Positions 32,551-40,502 of a stretch of 43,956 nucleotides of DNA are shown here, piece by piece. The notes under the pieces were generated by a model. The model did no database searches. It saw only the letters and a program-made list of their open reading frames with translations, and had not been told where the DNA came from. The DNA is taken from positions 1,446,363 through 1,490,318 of the forward strand of contig NZ_KK037166.1 in NCBI RefSeq assembly GCF_000568255.1, written 5' to 3'. Origin of the DNA: Kutzneria sp. 744. Its GTDB lineage: Bacteria; Actinomycetota; Actinomycetes; Mycobacteriales; Pseudonocardiaceae. Within the stretch, counting starts at the first letter, position 1; every line of letters starts with the position of its first letter. Position numbers and translations under genes: made by a program.

Positions 32551-33282
32551 CTACCAGCCGCCGGTCCGGTTGATCACGTCCAGCAGCGTGCCCGGCTCCT
32601 CGACGTGCAGGTTGTGCCCGAGGCCGGGCAGCACCTCCACGTTCTCGGCCAGCGCGCGGACCTGCTCGGGGGAGCTCATCGGGTCGTTCTCGCCGGTCAC
32701 CATCAGCACCGGGCACTTCGCGGCGGCGAGCAGCCCACGCATGTCCGGCCGGCCCACGGCGAAGGTCGACGGGTCCAGGGCCAGCCGCCAGCCGTCGCCG
32801 GTCGCGGCCAGGCCGTCGGGATCGGCCGGCATCAGACCGCCGAGACCGGACACCTTGAGGTAGCGCTGAGCAGCCTCTTCCTTGCTGCCGAACGTCTTCA
32901 CCGGCCGCTGGGCCATCGCGGCCGCCCCCGCCAGCTCGTCGTCGGTCCACTCCACCTTCACGCCGACGGCCACCGCGCGCCGGACCTCCACGCCGTACCA
33001 GCCGCTGGCCAGCGCGACCGCCAGGACGCCGCCCAGGGAGTGCCCGATCACGGTGACGGGCTCGCCGGCCGGCAGGTGTTCGGCCACCGCGCCGGCCATG
33101 GCGCCGAAGGAGTACCGCTTCAGCCGGCCGGATCTGCCGTGCCCGGGCAGGTCGGGGGCGATCCAGCGGCGGTCGAGCCGCTCGACGAGGCCGTCCCACA
33201 CCGCGCCGGTCGCGCCCAACCCGTGCAGCAGCAGCACGGTCGGTCCGCCGGCTCCGCCTGTTCGCACCCTCAACGTGTCCAC
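32551..33282 (-). CDS. Alpha/beta hydrolase
   Basis: A 243-residue protein from GTG 33282 (VDTLRVRTGGAGGPTVLLLHG), with GGGGAAAG upstream. The oxyanion region is LLLHGLGATGAVW, the nucleophile elbow is VIGHSLGGVLAVAL, the acid lies in VTGENDPMSSPEQ and the base His in LPGLGHNLHVEEP, giving a complete Ser-Asp-His triad. It is divergent from the P450 gene by 48 bases and leads the LLM oxidoreductase. A shared role of the three in oxidising and cleaving a lipid-like or steroid-like compound is possible but only inferred. Confidence 0.9.
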   Translation of the reverse strand: MDTLRVRTGGAGGPTVLLLHGLGATGAVWDGLVERLDRRWIAPDLPGHGRSGRLKRYSFGAMAGAVAEHLPAGEPVTVIGHSLGGVLAVALASGWYGVEVRRAVAVGVKVEWTDDELAGAAAMAQRPVKTFGSKEEAAQRYLKVSGLGGLMPADPDGLAATGDGWRLALDPSTFAVGRPDMRGLLAAAKCPVLMVTGENDPMSSPEQVRALAENVEVLPGLGHNLHVEEPGTLLDVINRTGGW

Positions 33283-33317
33283 CGTCCGGATCTTTCCCCA
33301 CCACGGCCCCGGCGGGC

Positions 33318-33323
33318 TAGCGT
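33318..33323 (+). promoter_or_regulatory. -10 box for leaderless P450 gene
   Basis: TAGCGT ends seven bases before the GTG at 33331. Confidence 0.5.
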
Positions 33324-33330
33324 CGTGGCC

Positions 33331-34596
33331 GTGGACGCCAGCGTGATCAACGATCCGGAGACCTACGTGCGCGGTGTGCCGCACGAGGTTCTCTCCTCGC
33401 TGCGGGCGGAATCCGCCGTGGTGCGGGTGGACGACTTCTGGGCGGTGCTGCGGCATGCCGAGGCGCGGCAGGTGCTTCGCAACCCACAACTGTTTTCGTC
33501 CACGCTGGGCGGCACCCAGATCCGCGATCCGCTGACGGCCGAGGATCTCCGGTACGTGCGGCGAATGATGCTCAACATGGATCCGCCGGACCATCCCCGG
33601 CTGCGCGGCCTGCTGGCCCGGGCGTTCACGCCGCGGGCGGTGGCGCGGCTGACCGATCGGATCACCGTATGGGCGGATGACCTCGTGGCCGCGGTGCAGG
33701 GCGACGGCGGCGCCGATCTGGCCAAGCAGCTGGCCGATCTGCCGCTGCTGGTGTTGGCCGAGGTGTTCGGCGTGCCGGAGCAGGACCGGCGGCTGATGTT
33801 CGACTGGAGCAGCCGCGCCATCGGCTTCCAGGACGCCGAGTACGCCGCGATCGACACCGTCGACGCCTCGGGCGTGACCGACATGGCCCGTGCGGCGCTG
33901 GCCGTGCGCCCCAAGCCCGGGCCCGATGGCCTGATGCCCGATCCCCGCAGCCGCAACGGCATGCCCGACCTCTACGCCTACGCGACCGCCCTGGGCGAGC
34001 ACAAGCGTTCACAGCCGGGCGACGACGTCATGAGCAACCTCATGCGGCACGTCGACGACGACGGCGGGCGGGTGTCGATCGAGGAGTTCGAGAACCTGTT
34101 CTGGCTGTTCTCCGTGGCCGGCAACGAAACCCTGCGCAACGGCATCCCCGGCGGCCTGATCGCCCTGATGGCCCATCCCGTCGAGTACCGGCGGCTGCTG
34201 GCCGACCGGTCGCTGCTGACGACCGCCATCGACGAGATGCTGCGCTGGTGGACGCCGGTGATGCACTTCCGCCGCACCGCCACCGACGACACCACACTGT
34301 CCGGAGTGGACATTCGCGCCGGGGACAAGGTGGTGGTGTGGTTCTCCTCGGCCAACCGGGACGAGCGGGTGTTCCCCGACCCGCACCGCTTCGACGTCGG
34401 CCGCACCCCCAACGACCACCTGACCTTCGGCCACGGCCCGCACTTCTGCCTCGGCGCCCAGTTGGCCCGGGCCCAGATGACCGCTGTGTTCACGGCCGTG
34501 TTGGACCGTTTGGGGGAGGTTCGCCCGGCCGGCGAGCCGATCCGGCTACGGTCCAGTTTCCAGAACGGAGTCAAGAGCCTGCCGGTCACGTGGTGA
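33331..34596 (+). CDS. Cytochrome P450 (CYP125/CYP142-like group)
   Basis: A 421-residue soluble P450 from GTG 33331. The N-terminal MNMDPPDHPRLRGLLARAFTPRAV is the C-helix region. The I-helix VAGNETLRN has the Asn-Glu-Thr pattern of the cholesterol/lipid-oxidising actinobacterial families, followed by ExxR (EMLR) and RRTATDDTTLSGVDIRAGDKVVVW. The heme-binding loop is FGHGPHFCLGAQLAR, with Cys373 as thiolate ligand. It oxidises a hydrophobic substrate using ferredoxin electrons; no ferredoxin gene is adjacent. The substrate class (steroid or fatty alkyl chain) is inferred from family resemblance only. Confidence 0.9.
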   Translation: MDASVINDPETYVRGVPHEVLSSLRAESAVVRVDDFWAVLRHAEARQVLRNPQLFSSTLGGTQIRDPLTAEDLRYVRRMMLNMDPPDHPRLRGLLARAFTPRAVARLTDRITVWADDLVAAVQGDGGADLAKQLADLPLLVLAEVFGVPEQDRRLMFDWSSRAIGFQDAEYAAIDTVDASGVTDMARAALAVRPKPGPDGLMPDPRSRNGMPDLYAYATALGEHKRSQPGDDVMSNLMRHVDDDGGRVSIEEFENLFWLFSVAGNETLRNGIPGGLIALMAHPVEYRRLLADRSLLTTAIDEMLRWWTPVMHFRRTATDDTTLSGVDIRAGDKVVVWFSSANRDERVFPDPHRFDVGRTPNDHLTFGHGPHFCLGAQLARAQMTAVFTAVLDRLGEVRPAGEPIRLRSSFQNGVKSLPVTW

Positions 34597-34619
34597 CCAC
34601 GCCTGGGGAGGTTTGTGCC

Positions 34620-34976
34620 TTGCTCAAGTTCGTCGTCGGTGTCGCGCTGGCCGCCGTGGCCACCAGCTGCGGCCCCAATCAGATCGGGACCACGCCGGGC
34701 GCGCCGCCGGCCACGTCCACCTCGCCGCCCATCCAGCACTGGGCCATGCCGAACCTGGTCGGCTCGGGCCTCCAGGACGCCCAGGACACCATCCAGAAGC
34801 TCACCGGCAACGAGATCTTCTTCAGCGCCTCGCACGACGTCAGCGGCAAGGGCCGGCACCAGGTCCTGGACCGGGATTGGAAGGTGTGCAACCAGAACAT
34901 CGCCGCCGGCAGCCGGATCCAGGCCGGGGTGAAGATCGACTTCGGTGTGGTCAAGCTGGCGGAGGCGTGTCCCTGA
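34620..34976 (+). CDS. PASTA-domain exported (probably lipo-) protein
   Basis: A 118-residue protein. The start TTG at 34620 follows GGGGAGG by eight bases. The N-terminus LLKFVVGVALAAVATSCGPN is a short signal with a loose lipobox at Cys17. A Thr/Pro/Ser-rich linker precedes one PASTA-like domain: MPNLVGSGLQDAQDTIQKL, then KVCNQNIAAGSRIQAGVKIDFGVVKLAEAC. Two cysteines suggest a disulfide. PASTA domains bind peptidoglycan or other surface ligands. The 3' end overlaps the convergent membrane-protein gene by 26 bases. Confidence 0.8.
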   Translation: MLKFVVGVALAAVATSCGPNQIGTTPGAPPATSTSPPIQHWAMPNLVGSGLQDAQDTIQKLTGNEIFFSASHDVSGKGRHQVLDRDWKVCNQNIAAGSRIQAGVKIDFGVVKLAEACP

Positions 34977-35424
34977 GGTCGAAGGGGCCGGTCTGCCGCA
35001 GCACCCTTCGCGCCGTGACCTGGTTTCCCCACATCAGGACAGCCATCAGGGCGCACACGACCGTCAGCGTCAAGAAGGTCCAGTACGAAAACGCGGTGGA
35101 CGCCCCGGCGTCCAGGGTGGTTTCCGCCAGCAGCACGCCGCACGCCAGGGTGAGCCAGACGAAAGACCAGGACATGCCCCGGCGGAGCACTTCCTCGCCG
35201 GCCCAGCGGCGGGCGACGTCCCGGTGCTCCGGGGCCGGGACCTGGCGGCGCCGAAGAGCGTGCATCAGCCTGCGCCGCTCCGGCTTCGGCAGTTCGCGCA
35301 GCGGCGTCCGCAGGTTCAGGTACCGAATGCCGGCCCGGCGGAGCGCGGCATGCGACACCCAGAGGTGCACCAGCGCCATCAGGAGGAGCCACACCCCCGT
35401 CAGAATCAGAACAATCGCCCACAT
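34951..35424 (-). CDS. Small integral membrane protein
   Basis: A 157-residue protein with start taken at ATG 35424 (MWAIVLILTGVWLLLMALVHL), seven bases after a TAGGAT box; ATG 35433 adds three residues. One membrane helix lies at the N-terminus. A basic cytosolic loop of about 60 residues follows (LPKPERRRLMHALRRRQVPAPEHRDVARR), then two more helices (FVWLTLACGVLLAETTL and YWTFLTLTVVCALMAVLMW). No family is recognised. Confidence 0.65.
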   Translation of the reverse strand: MWAIVLILTGVWLLLMALVHLWVSHAALRRAGIRYLNLRTPLRELPKPERRRLMHALRRRQVPAPEHRDVARRWAGEEVLRRGMSWSFVWLTLACGVLLAETTLDAGASTAFSYWTFLTLTVVCALMAVLMWGNQVTARRVLRQTGPFDLRDTPPPA

Positions 35425-35431
35425 GGGACGC

Positions 35432-35437
35432 ATCCTA
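35432..35437 (-). promoter_or_regulatory. -10 box for membrane-protein gene
   Basis: TAGGAT on the minus strand, seven bases before the ATG at 35424. Confidence 0.4.
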
Positions 35438-35589
35438 TGGCGCGCAACCCGGCCAAGCGGGACCTGCCGGGCCCCGGCCGCGCCTTGTCCTTCCGCGCCA
35501 CCGACACCGACGCCGCCTGGCACATCGACCTCATCGGCGACGCCGACCTGCTGGCCTTCTGGTCCGAGCACGTCGCCTTCGGCCGATCA
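35437..35589 (+). pseudogene. Possible remnant of a maleylpyruvate-isomerase-like gene
   Basis: From ATG 35437 the frame reads MARNPAKRDLPGPGRALSF, then HIDLIGDADLLAFWSEHVAFG. The first half resembles the start of the C-terminal domain of mycothiol-dependent maleylpyruvate isomerase-like (TIGR03083) proteins. The second half resembles its end, with the middle of about 40 residues missing. Beyond that the frame is only the shadow of the methyltransferase gene. The resemblance is from memory of the family pattern and needs alignment. Confidence 0.3.
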
Positions 35590-36150
35590 GGGCGCGACGG
35601 CCACCCACAGCGGCAGTGGGTGGCCGCTCTCCTTGGGCGTGAGCCGCTGCACGGCGGCGAAGCCGGCGGCGGTGAGCCCGGCCGTGACCTGCGCGCCGGT
35701 GATCACCTGGTGGCGGGTGGAGACGGCGCGGATCAGCTCCCACTGGCTGCCGGAGCGGGCCAGTTGGAGCACTTCCAGGCCGTAGGACTGCCCGTCCTCG
35801 GCCCAGTCCCACAGCTGCACGGTGACCTGGCGCTGCTCGCCGCGGCCGGACACGCGCGGCGGCGGGGCGGTGGGGCGCAGGCGGCGGAGCTTGTCGAGCT
35901 CGGGGACGGCGGCGATGAACAGGCCGCCGGGACGCAGCGCCAGCCGGGCGGCCGAGAGGGCGGCGTCGAGGCCGTTCTCGTGGGCCATACGGGGCAGCAG
36001 GTCGTCGTTGGCATGCACCACATCGACGGGATTTGCCGGCATCTGGGCCAACACGTCGAGCAGATCGGCGAACCGGTGATCGCCCGGACCCAGCACCGCG
36101 GTGGCCACGTCGGCGAACACGCGGTCGCCCGCGGGTCTCGGTGTGGTCAC
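35587..36150 (-). CDS. Class I SAM methyltransferase-like protein lacking motif I
   Basis: A 187-residue protein from GTG 36150, seven bases after a TAGTCT box. The post-motif elements of a class I fold are present: VDVVHANDDLLPRMAHENGLDAALSAARLALRPGGLFIAAVPELDKL (motif II/III with LRPGG), and later strands VTVQLWDWA and TAAGFAAVQRL. The glycine-rich SAM loop (DxGxGxG) expected at the N-terminus is not there, and no upstream codons supply it. The protein may be a truncated or inactive relative, or may bind SAM atypically. Confidence 0.65.
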   Translation of the reverse strand: MTTPRPAGDRVFADVATAVLGPGDHRFADLLDVLAQMPANPVDVVHANDDLLPRMAHENGLDAALSAARLALRPGGLFIAAVPELDKLRRLRPTAPPPRVSGRGEQRQVTVQLWDWAEDGQSYGLEVLQLARSGSQWELIRAVSTRHQVITGAQVTAGLTAAGFAAVQRLTPKESGHPLPLWVAVAP

Positions 36151-36157
36151 GCCGGCC

Positions 36158-36163
36158 AGACTA
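36158..36163 (-). promoter_or_regulatory. -10 box for methyltransferase-like gene
   Basis: TAGTCT on the minus strand, seven bases before the GTG at 36150. Confidence 0.45.
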
Positions 36164-36378
36164 CGGGTCCGCCACCCGGCGGCTTGCCCCCGGCCCGACA
36201 CTAAGGTGAACCAACCCGTACGCGGGACCGTCGAACCGGTTACAGCTGGACACCTGGCGACTCCACGTAATACTTTACGCCATCAGGAGTACACACAGCC
36301 TCCGTTCAGAGGTGCCACGGTCACGTGCTCACCCAGTAGTGTCACTGCTGCGTGACAAGTTGACAGCGAGGAGTCACT

Positions 36379-37362
36379 ATGACGATCGCTGCTGGTCATC
36401 CGGATCTGTCGTTCGTCGACACGGTGCCAGCCGACCGGGACGAACTGGTCGGCCTGCTGGCCACCGGTCCGTTTCCCGACGCCTTGCGCGCCGCGATCAA
36501 GACCAGCCGGTTGAGCCTGGACCGCATCCAGCACCGGCTGGGGTTGCGCGGCATCACGATCAGCGTCGCCACGCTCAGTTACTGGCAGTCCGGTCGGAGA
36601 CGGCCGGAGCGGCCGGAGTCCCTGGAAGCACTGCGTCACCTGGAAGCCGTGCTCGGCGTGCCGCCGAGCTCGCTGACGGCGCTGCTGGGCCCGCCTCGTC
36701 CACGGGGCCGCCGCAGCCGCCCGACCCGGGTGCTGCCGATCGACGCGCTGTGGTCGCGCCGGGAACGGCTGGCCGCGCTGCTGGCCCGGGTCGACACCAC
36801 CTCCGACTGCCGGCTCGGCCGGCTCAGCCAGCACGACCGCATCGAGGTCGCCCCCGACGGCGGCCAGCGCTCGCTGTGGGTGCGCCAGGTGCTGCGGGCC
36901 GAGCAGGACGGCGCCGACCGCTGGGTTCTGGTGTACGACGCCGAATCCGGGCCCGGCATGATCCCCGAGCTGACCAACCTGAGCAACTGTCGGGTCGGTC
37001 GGACCGCGGTGGACGAGGAGTCCAGCATCATGGTCGCCGAGCTGGTCTTCGACCGCACGCTCGCACGCGGCGACACCGTGATCATGGAGTACCAGCTCAA
37101 CAACCCCGGCCCGCAGTACCCGGCCAGCGGCAACGCCTACTGCCGCAAGTTCCGGCTGCCGGTCCGGGAGTACGTCATCGAGGTGCGCTTCGACCAGTCG
37201 CGACTGCCGGCCCGTTGCCAGCAGTACGCGGTGCCGGCCGGCGAGGAGGGTCCGTCCCGCCGCCGCAACCTCACGCTCGACCCGTCCGGCGGTGTGCACT
37301 CCGTCGCCCTGGGCTTCGGCCCCGGCGTCTTCGGCATCCGCTGGGACTGGCCCAGCCGCTAG
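36379..37362 (+). CDS. Helix-turn-helix (XRE-like) regulator with C-terminal sensor-like domain
   Basis: A 327-residue protein from ATG 36379, with GAGGAG in front. Residues about 28-95 form an HTH (FPDALRAAIKTSRLSLDRIQHRLGLRGITISVATLSYWQSGRRRPERPESLEALRHLEAVLGVP), a variant seen in many actinomycete regulators. The remaining 200 residues form a beta-rich domain (WVRQVLRAEQDGADRWVLVYDAE, then YPASGNAYCRKFRLPVREYVIEVRF) of unknown ligand. A strong terminator follows. It stands between two transcription units, so targets are not obvious; the GH27 gene downstream is a candidate. Confidence 0.82.
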   Translation: MTIAAGHPDLSFVDTVPADRDELVGLLATGPFPDALRAAIKTSRLSLDRIQHRLGLRGITISVATLSYWQSGRRRPERPESLEALRHLEAVLGVPPSSLTALLGPPRPRGRRSRPTRVLPIDALWSRRERLAALLARVDTTSDCRLGRLSQHDRIEVAPDGGQRSLWVRQVLRAEQDGADRWVLVYDAESGPGMIPELTNLSNCRVGRTAVDEESSIMVAELVFDRTLARGDTVIMEYQLNNPGPQYPASGNAYCRKFRLPVREYVIEVRFDQSRLPARCQQYAVPAGEEGPSRRRNLTLDPSGGVHSVALGFGPGVFGIRWDWPSR

Positions 37363-37376
37363 CAGCTCTCCCCGAG

Positions 37377-37412
37377 AAGCCCGTCGCCAATGCCCCGGCG
37401 ACGGGCTTTTTC
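37377..37412 (+). terminator. Rho-independent terminator after HTH gene
   Basis: AAGCCCGTCGCC pairs perfectly with GGCGACGGGCTT across an 8-base loop and is followed by T residues. Confidence 0.9.
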
Positions 37413-37553
37413 GTGCTCAGGGCCAGAGCAGCGCTCGGTGTGTTGGCCGGCTCCTGGCCCTTCCGGCTGGCCGCACCCGAAGCACGGACGAGAGCGGTTC
37501 ACCCATGCCGCCACCCCATCCACAGACTCGTTGTACTAAATTAGGAATAATTA

Positions 37554-37583
37554 TTGACAGCCCGGGTACCTCGCCGGTTACCT
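37554..37583 (+). promoter_or_regulatory. Promoter of the GH27-PLL gene with AT-rich upstream element
   Basis: TTGACA and TTACCT are 18 bases apart, about 45 bases upstream of the ATG. The 25 bases before the -35 box (ACTAAATTAGGAATAATTA) are strikingly AT-rich and may bind a regulator. Confidence 0.6.
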
Positions 37584-37627
37584 TCCTCCCGGCAGCAGCG
37601 CAGCCGCCAGGAACGAGGTAACCATCG

Positions 37628-39718
37628 ATGTCCCGCTTGTTACGCAGACTCACGCTTGCCTGCGCGATCGCGCTCGGCGTCGGCTCGGTGGCGGTGCCCG
37701 CTGCGACCGCCCAGACCGACAGCCACGGCGCCGGCCAGCATGACTCGAGCGTCGTCTCCCCCACCCCGTACATGGGCTGGAACACCTACTTCGGTGTGGG
37801 CCGCCCGACCGAGGACAACGTCCACAGCGTCGCCAACTTCCTGAAGTCGAGCGGCCTGGCCAAGGCCGGCTACGACATCGTGTGGCTGGACGGCGGCTGG
37901 CAGGCCGACACCACGCCGCGCGACAGCAAAGGCAACCTCGTCGTCGACCCGGTGCGCTGGCCGCACGGCATGGACAACCTGGTCAAGTTCATCCACGGAC
38001 TGGGCCTGAAGGCCGGCATCTACACGGACGCGGGCGCCTACGACGGCAAGAACTGCGGCCTGGGCAGCGGCGGCGGTTACTACCAGCGCGACGCCGACCA
38101 GTTCGCCACGTGGGGCTTCGACGCGGTCAAGATCGACTTCCTCTGCGGCCTGGCCCAGAAGCTCGACCCGGCCGTGGTGTTCCAGCAGTTCTCCCAGGCC
38201 GTGGCCCAGTCCGGCCGCAAGATGATCCTCAACCTGTGCGACCCGGTCACCGGCGAGTGGGGCGTGCCGGACTGGCCGTCCACCCGTCAGGCCGGCTACG
38301 CCTACACGTGGGGCCCGGGCAACGCGACCTCCTGGCGCACCGACACCGACGTCGCCTTCGGCAACGCCACCGCGGGTGAGTGGCCGGCGGTGCTGCGCAA
38401 CATGGACGACAACGCGGCGCACCCCGAGGCGCAGAGCCCCGGTCACTACAACGACCCGGACTACCTGATCCCGATGCGTCCCTTCCCCACCGGCGGCACC
38501 GAGCTGACCGAGGAGGAGTCGACCACGCAGTTCGTGATGTGGGCCGAGATGTCGTCGCCGCTGATCATCGGCTCCGACCCGCGCACGCTGCCCCAGTCGA
38601 TGCTGGACACGTTGAAGAACCCGGAGATCCTCGCCGTCGACCAGGACCCGCTGGCCATCCAGGGCGTCCGGATCGGCGACTCGGGTTCGGGCAACGTCTA
38701 CAGCAAGGTGTTGTCGGGCAAGGGAAATCGGGCCGTCGTGCTGCTCAACCGGGGCACCGCGCCGTCCGACATGACCGTGGACCTCGCCAAGGCCGGCCTC
38801 AGCGGCACGGTGAAGGTGCGCGACCTGCGGGCCCGCGCCGACAAGCGCAGCGCCACCGGCTCGTACACCACGACCGTGCCGGCGCACGGCACCGTGATGC
38901 TGAAGCTGTCCGGCACGGACCTGGCCCCCGGCGCCGACCTCGGCGGCAACGCCAGCGACAGCCCGGCCCTGGTCCGGTTCGACGACACGCACGCGTACAC
39001 CTTCGTCCGTGACGCCTCCGGCCAGCTCGCGGAGAGCACGGTCGGCAGCGGCAAGTGGGCCATGCTCGGCGGCCCCACCCAGAACCAGATCATCGGCCAG
39101 CCCGCGGCCTACGCCTCGGGCGCCGACCGGGTGGACGTCTTCGTGCGCGGCACGGACAACGCCGTGTACCAGCGGACCTTCGAGCACGGCTGCTGGGGTC
39201 GCTGGATCAAGCTCGGCGGCACCGTGACCGACTCCCCCACCGTCGCCTTCACGTCGCCGACGCAGTGGACCCTGGTGGCCCGCGGCGCCGACGGCAAGGT
39301 GTGGCAGCGCGGCACGACCGGCAGCTGGACGTCGCTGGGCTCGCCCAGCGACAAGCCGATCTACGGCCGTCCCAGCGCCGTCGCTGACACAGGAGGCACG
39401 CACATCGTCGTGCGGGCCTTCGACGACAGCGCCTGGTTGTGGGAGCAGGGCACCGGCTGGACCGGTCTCGGCGGCGTGATCAGCACCGCCCCCACGCTGC
39501 TCGCGACCTCCGGCCGGCTGTACATGTTCGCCCGAGCCAGTGACTACACGCTGTGGCAGCGCAACTTCGCCGACGGTCAGTGGGGAGGATGGTTCCCCCG
39601 CGGCGAGTACGCCAGCAACGCCATCGTCGGCACCCTCGGTGTCGCGGCTGGCGCTAACGGCTCGGCGTGGGTGGCCGTCCGCGGTGTGGACGACCATGTG
39701 CACCAGACCGTGCTGTGA
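37628..39718 (+). CDS. Secreted GH27 alpha-galactosidase-like enzyme with PLL-type beta-propeller
   Basis: A 696-residue protein with a Sec signal peptide to about residue 29. The GH27 barrel has PYMGWNTYFGVGRPTEDNV, VWLDGGWQ, nucleophile Asp170 (DAVKIDFLCG), acid/base Asp241 (SWRTDTDV) and HYNDPDYL, then the beta domain ending HGTVMLKLSG near residue 435. From about residue 445 to the end, repeated blades such as VFVRGTDNAVYQRTF, LVARGADGKVWQRG, VVRAFDDSAWLWEQG and MFARASDYTLWQRNF match PLL-like sugar-binding propellers. The propeller probably anchors the enzyme on its polymer. Specificity may be alpha-galactose or beta-L-arabinopyranose. The SDR gene starts 12 bases after its stop. Confidence 0.9.
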   Translation: MSRLLRRLTLACAIALGVGSVAVPAATAQTDSHGAGQHDSSVVSPTPYMGWNTYFGVGRPTEDNVHSVANFLKSSGLAKAGYDIVWLDGGWQADTTPRDSKGNLVVDPVRWPHGMDNLVKFIHGLGLKAGIYTDAGAYDGKNCGLGSGGGYYQRDADQFATWGFDAVKIDFLCGLAQKLDPAVVFQQFSQAVAQSGRKMILNLCDPVTGEWGVPDWPSTRQAGYAYTWGPGNATSWRTDTDVAFGNATAGEWPAVLRNMDDNAAHPEAQSPGHYNDPDYLIPMRPFPTGGTELTEEESTTQFVMWAEMSSPLIIGSDPRTLPQSMLDTLKNPEILAVDQDPLAIQGVRIGDSGSGNVYSKVLSGKGNRAVVLLNRGTAPSDMTVDLAKAGLSGTVKVRDLRARADKRSATGSYTTTVPAHGTVMLKLSGTDLAPGADLGGNASDSPALVRFDDTHAYTFVRDASGQLAESTVGSGKWAMLGGPTQNQIIGQPAAYASGADRVDVFVRGTDNAVYQRTFEHGCWGRWIKLGGTVTDSPTVAFTSPTQWTLVARGADGKVWQRGTTGSWTSLGSPSDKPIYGRPSAVADTGGTHIVVRAFDDSAWLWEQGTGWTGLGGVISTAPTLLATSGRLYMFARASDYTLWQRNFADGQWGGWFPRGEYASNAIVGTLGVAAGANGSAWVAVRGVDDHVHQTVL

Positions 39719-39730
39719 CTAGGAGTTCTG

Positions 39731-40423
39731 TTGTCTGAAAGAGTTGCAGTCGTGACGGGGGCCGCGTCCGGTATCGGCGCGGCCACCGCCCGGCGGCTCA
39801 CCGCGGACGGCTACCGGGTGATCGGCATCGACATCGCCGAGGGTCCCGAGGTGGCCGTCCGCGGCGACGTGAGCGCGCAGGCCACCTGGGACGAGGCGTC
39901 CCGGCTGGCCGGCGGGTCGGTGGACGCGTTGGTGAGCAACGCCTTCACCGTCGTCGTGAAGCCGCTGCACGAGCAGACGCCGGCCGAGTGGTCGCGTCAG
40001 ATCGACGTCAACCTCACCGCCGCCTTCCTCGGCGCGCGCCAGTTCCTGCCGTCGCTGCGGGAGCGGCACGGCGCGATCGTGCTGGTGTCGTCGGTGCATG
40101 CGCGGGCCGGCCTGCCGGGGCATCCCGCGTACGCCGCGAGCAAGGGCGCGCTGGTGTCGCTCGGGCGGCAGCTGGCCGTGGAGTACGCGCCGGAGGTGCG
40201 GGTCAACACCGTGCTGCCGGGGCCGGTGCTCACCGGCGCGTGGGATCGAGTGTCCGAAGAGGACCGCTTGCGCAGTCAGGATTCCACGCCCATGCGGCGG
40301 CTCGGCGATCCGGACGAGGTGGCGTCGGTGATCGCGTTCCTGCTGTCCTCGGAGGCGTCCTTCGTGACCGGCGCCGACCTTGTGGTCGACGGCGGCTGGA
40401 CCGTGCACAAGGACTCGGCGTGA
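39731..40423 (+). CDS. SDR-family oxidoreductase, candidate sugar 1-dehydrogenase
   Basis: A 230-residue protein from TTG 39731, with AGGAG seven bases before. Cofactor loop TGAASGIGAATA, DVNLTAAFLGA, catalytic Ser in VLVSSVHARAG, Tyr134 and Lys138 (YAASK), and C-terminal DLVVDGGWT are all intact. The usual NNAG is SNAF, a small deviation. It follows the GH27 gene by 12 bases and so is probably co-transcribed. With the galactonate genes nearby it could oxidise galactose (or fucose/arabinose) to the lactone; this assignment comes from context only. Confidence 0.88.
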   Translation: MSERVAVVTGAASGIGAATARRLTADGYRVIGIDIAEGPEVAVRGDVSAQATWDEASRLAGGSVDALVSNAFTVVVKPLHEQTPAEWSRQIDVNLTAAFLGARQFLPSLRERHGAIVLVSSVHARAGLPGHPAYAASKGALVSLGRQLAVEYAPEVRVNTVLPGPVLTGAWDRVSEEDRLRSQDSTPMRRLGDPDEVASVIAFLLSSEASFVTGADLVVDGGWTVHKDSA

Positions 40424-40427
40424 CCAG

Positions 40428-40490
40428 CTCATGCAGGGAAGGACGCCTTACCCTCGTTCAACGCGGGTAAGGCGTCCTTCCCTGCATGAG
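40428..40490. terminator. Perfect 26-bp-stem hairpin, bidirectional terminator and repeat
   Basis: Arms 40428-40453 and 40465-40490 are perfectly complementary with an 11-base loop. It sits between the convergent SDR (stop 40423) and cyclase (stop 40503). The left arm and part of the loop recur at 30617-30644, so this is a dispersed element. Confidence 0.88.
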
Positions 40491-40502
40491 GTCAGGTGCT
40501 GG

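Noticed and set aside
37640-39703. A 687-codon minus-strand frame opposite the GH27-PLL gene
   Set aside because: It is an antisense shadow without any domain; the plus strand has signal peptide, catalytic residues and propeller repeats.
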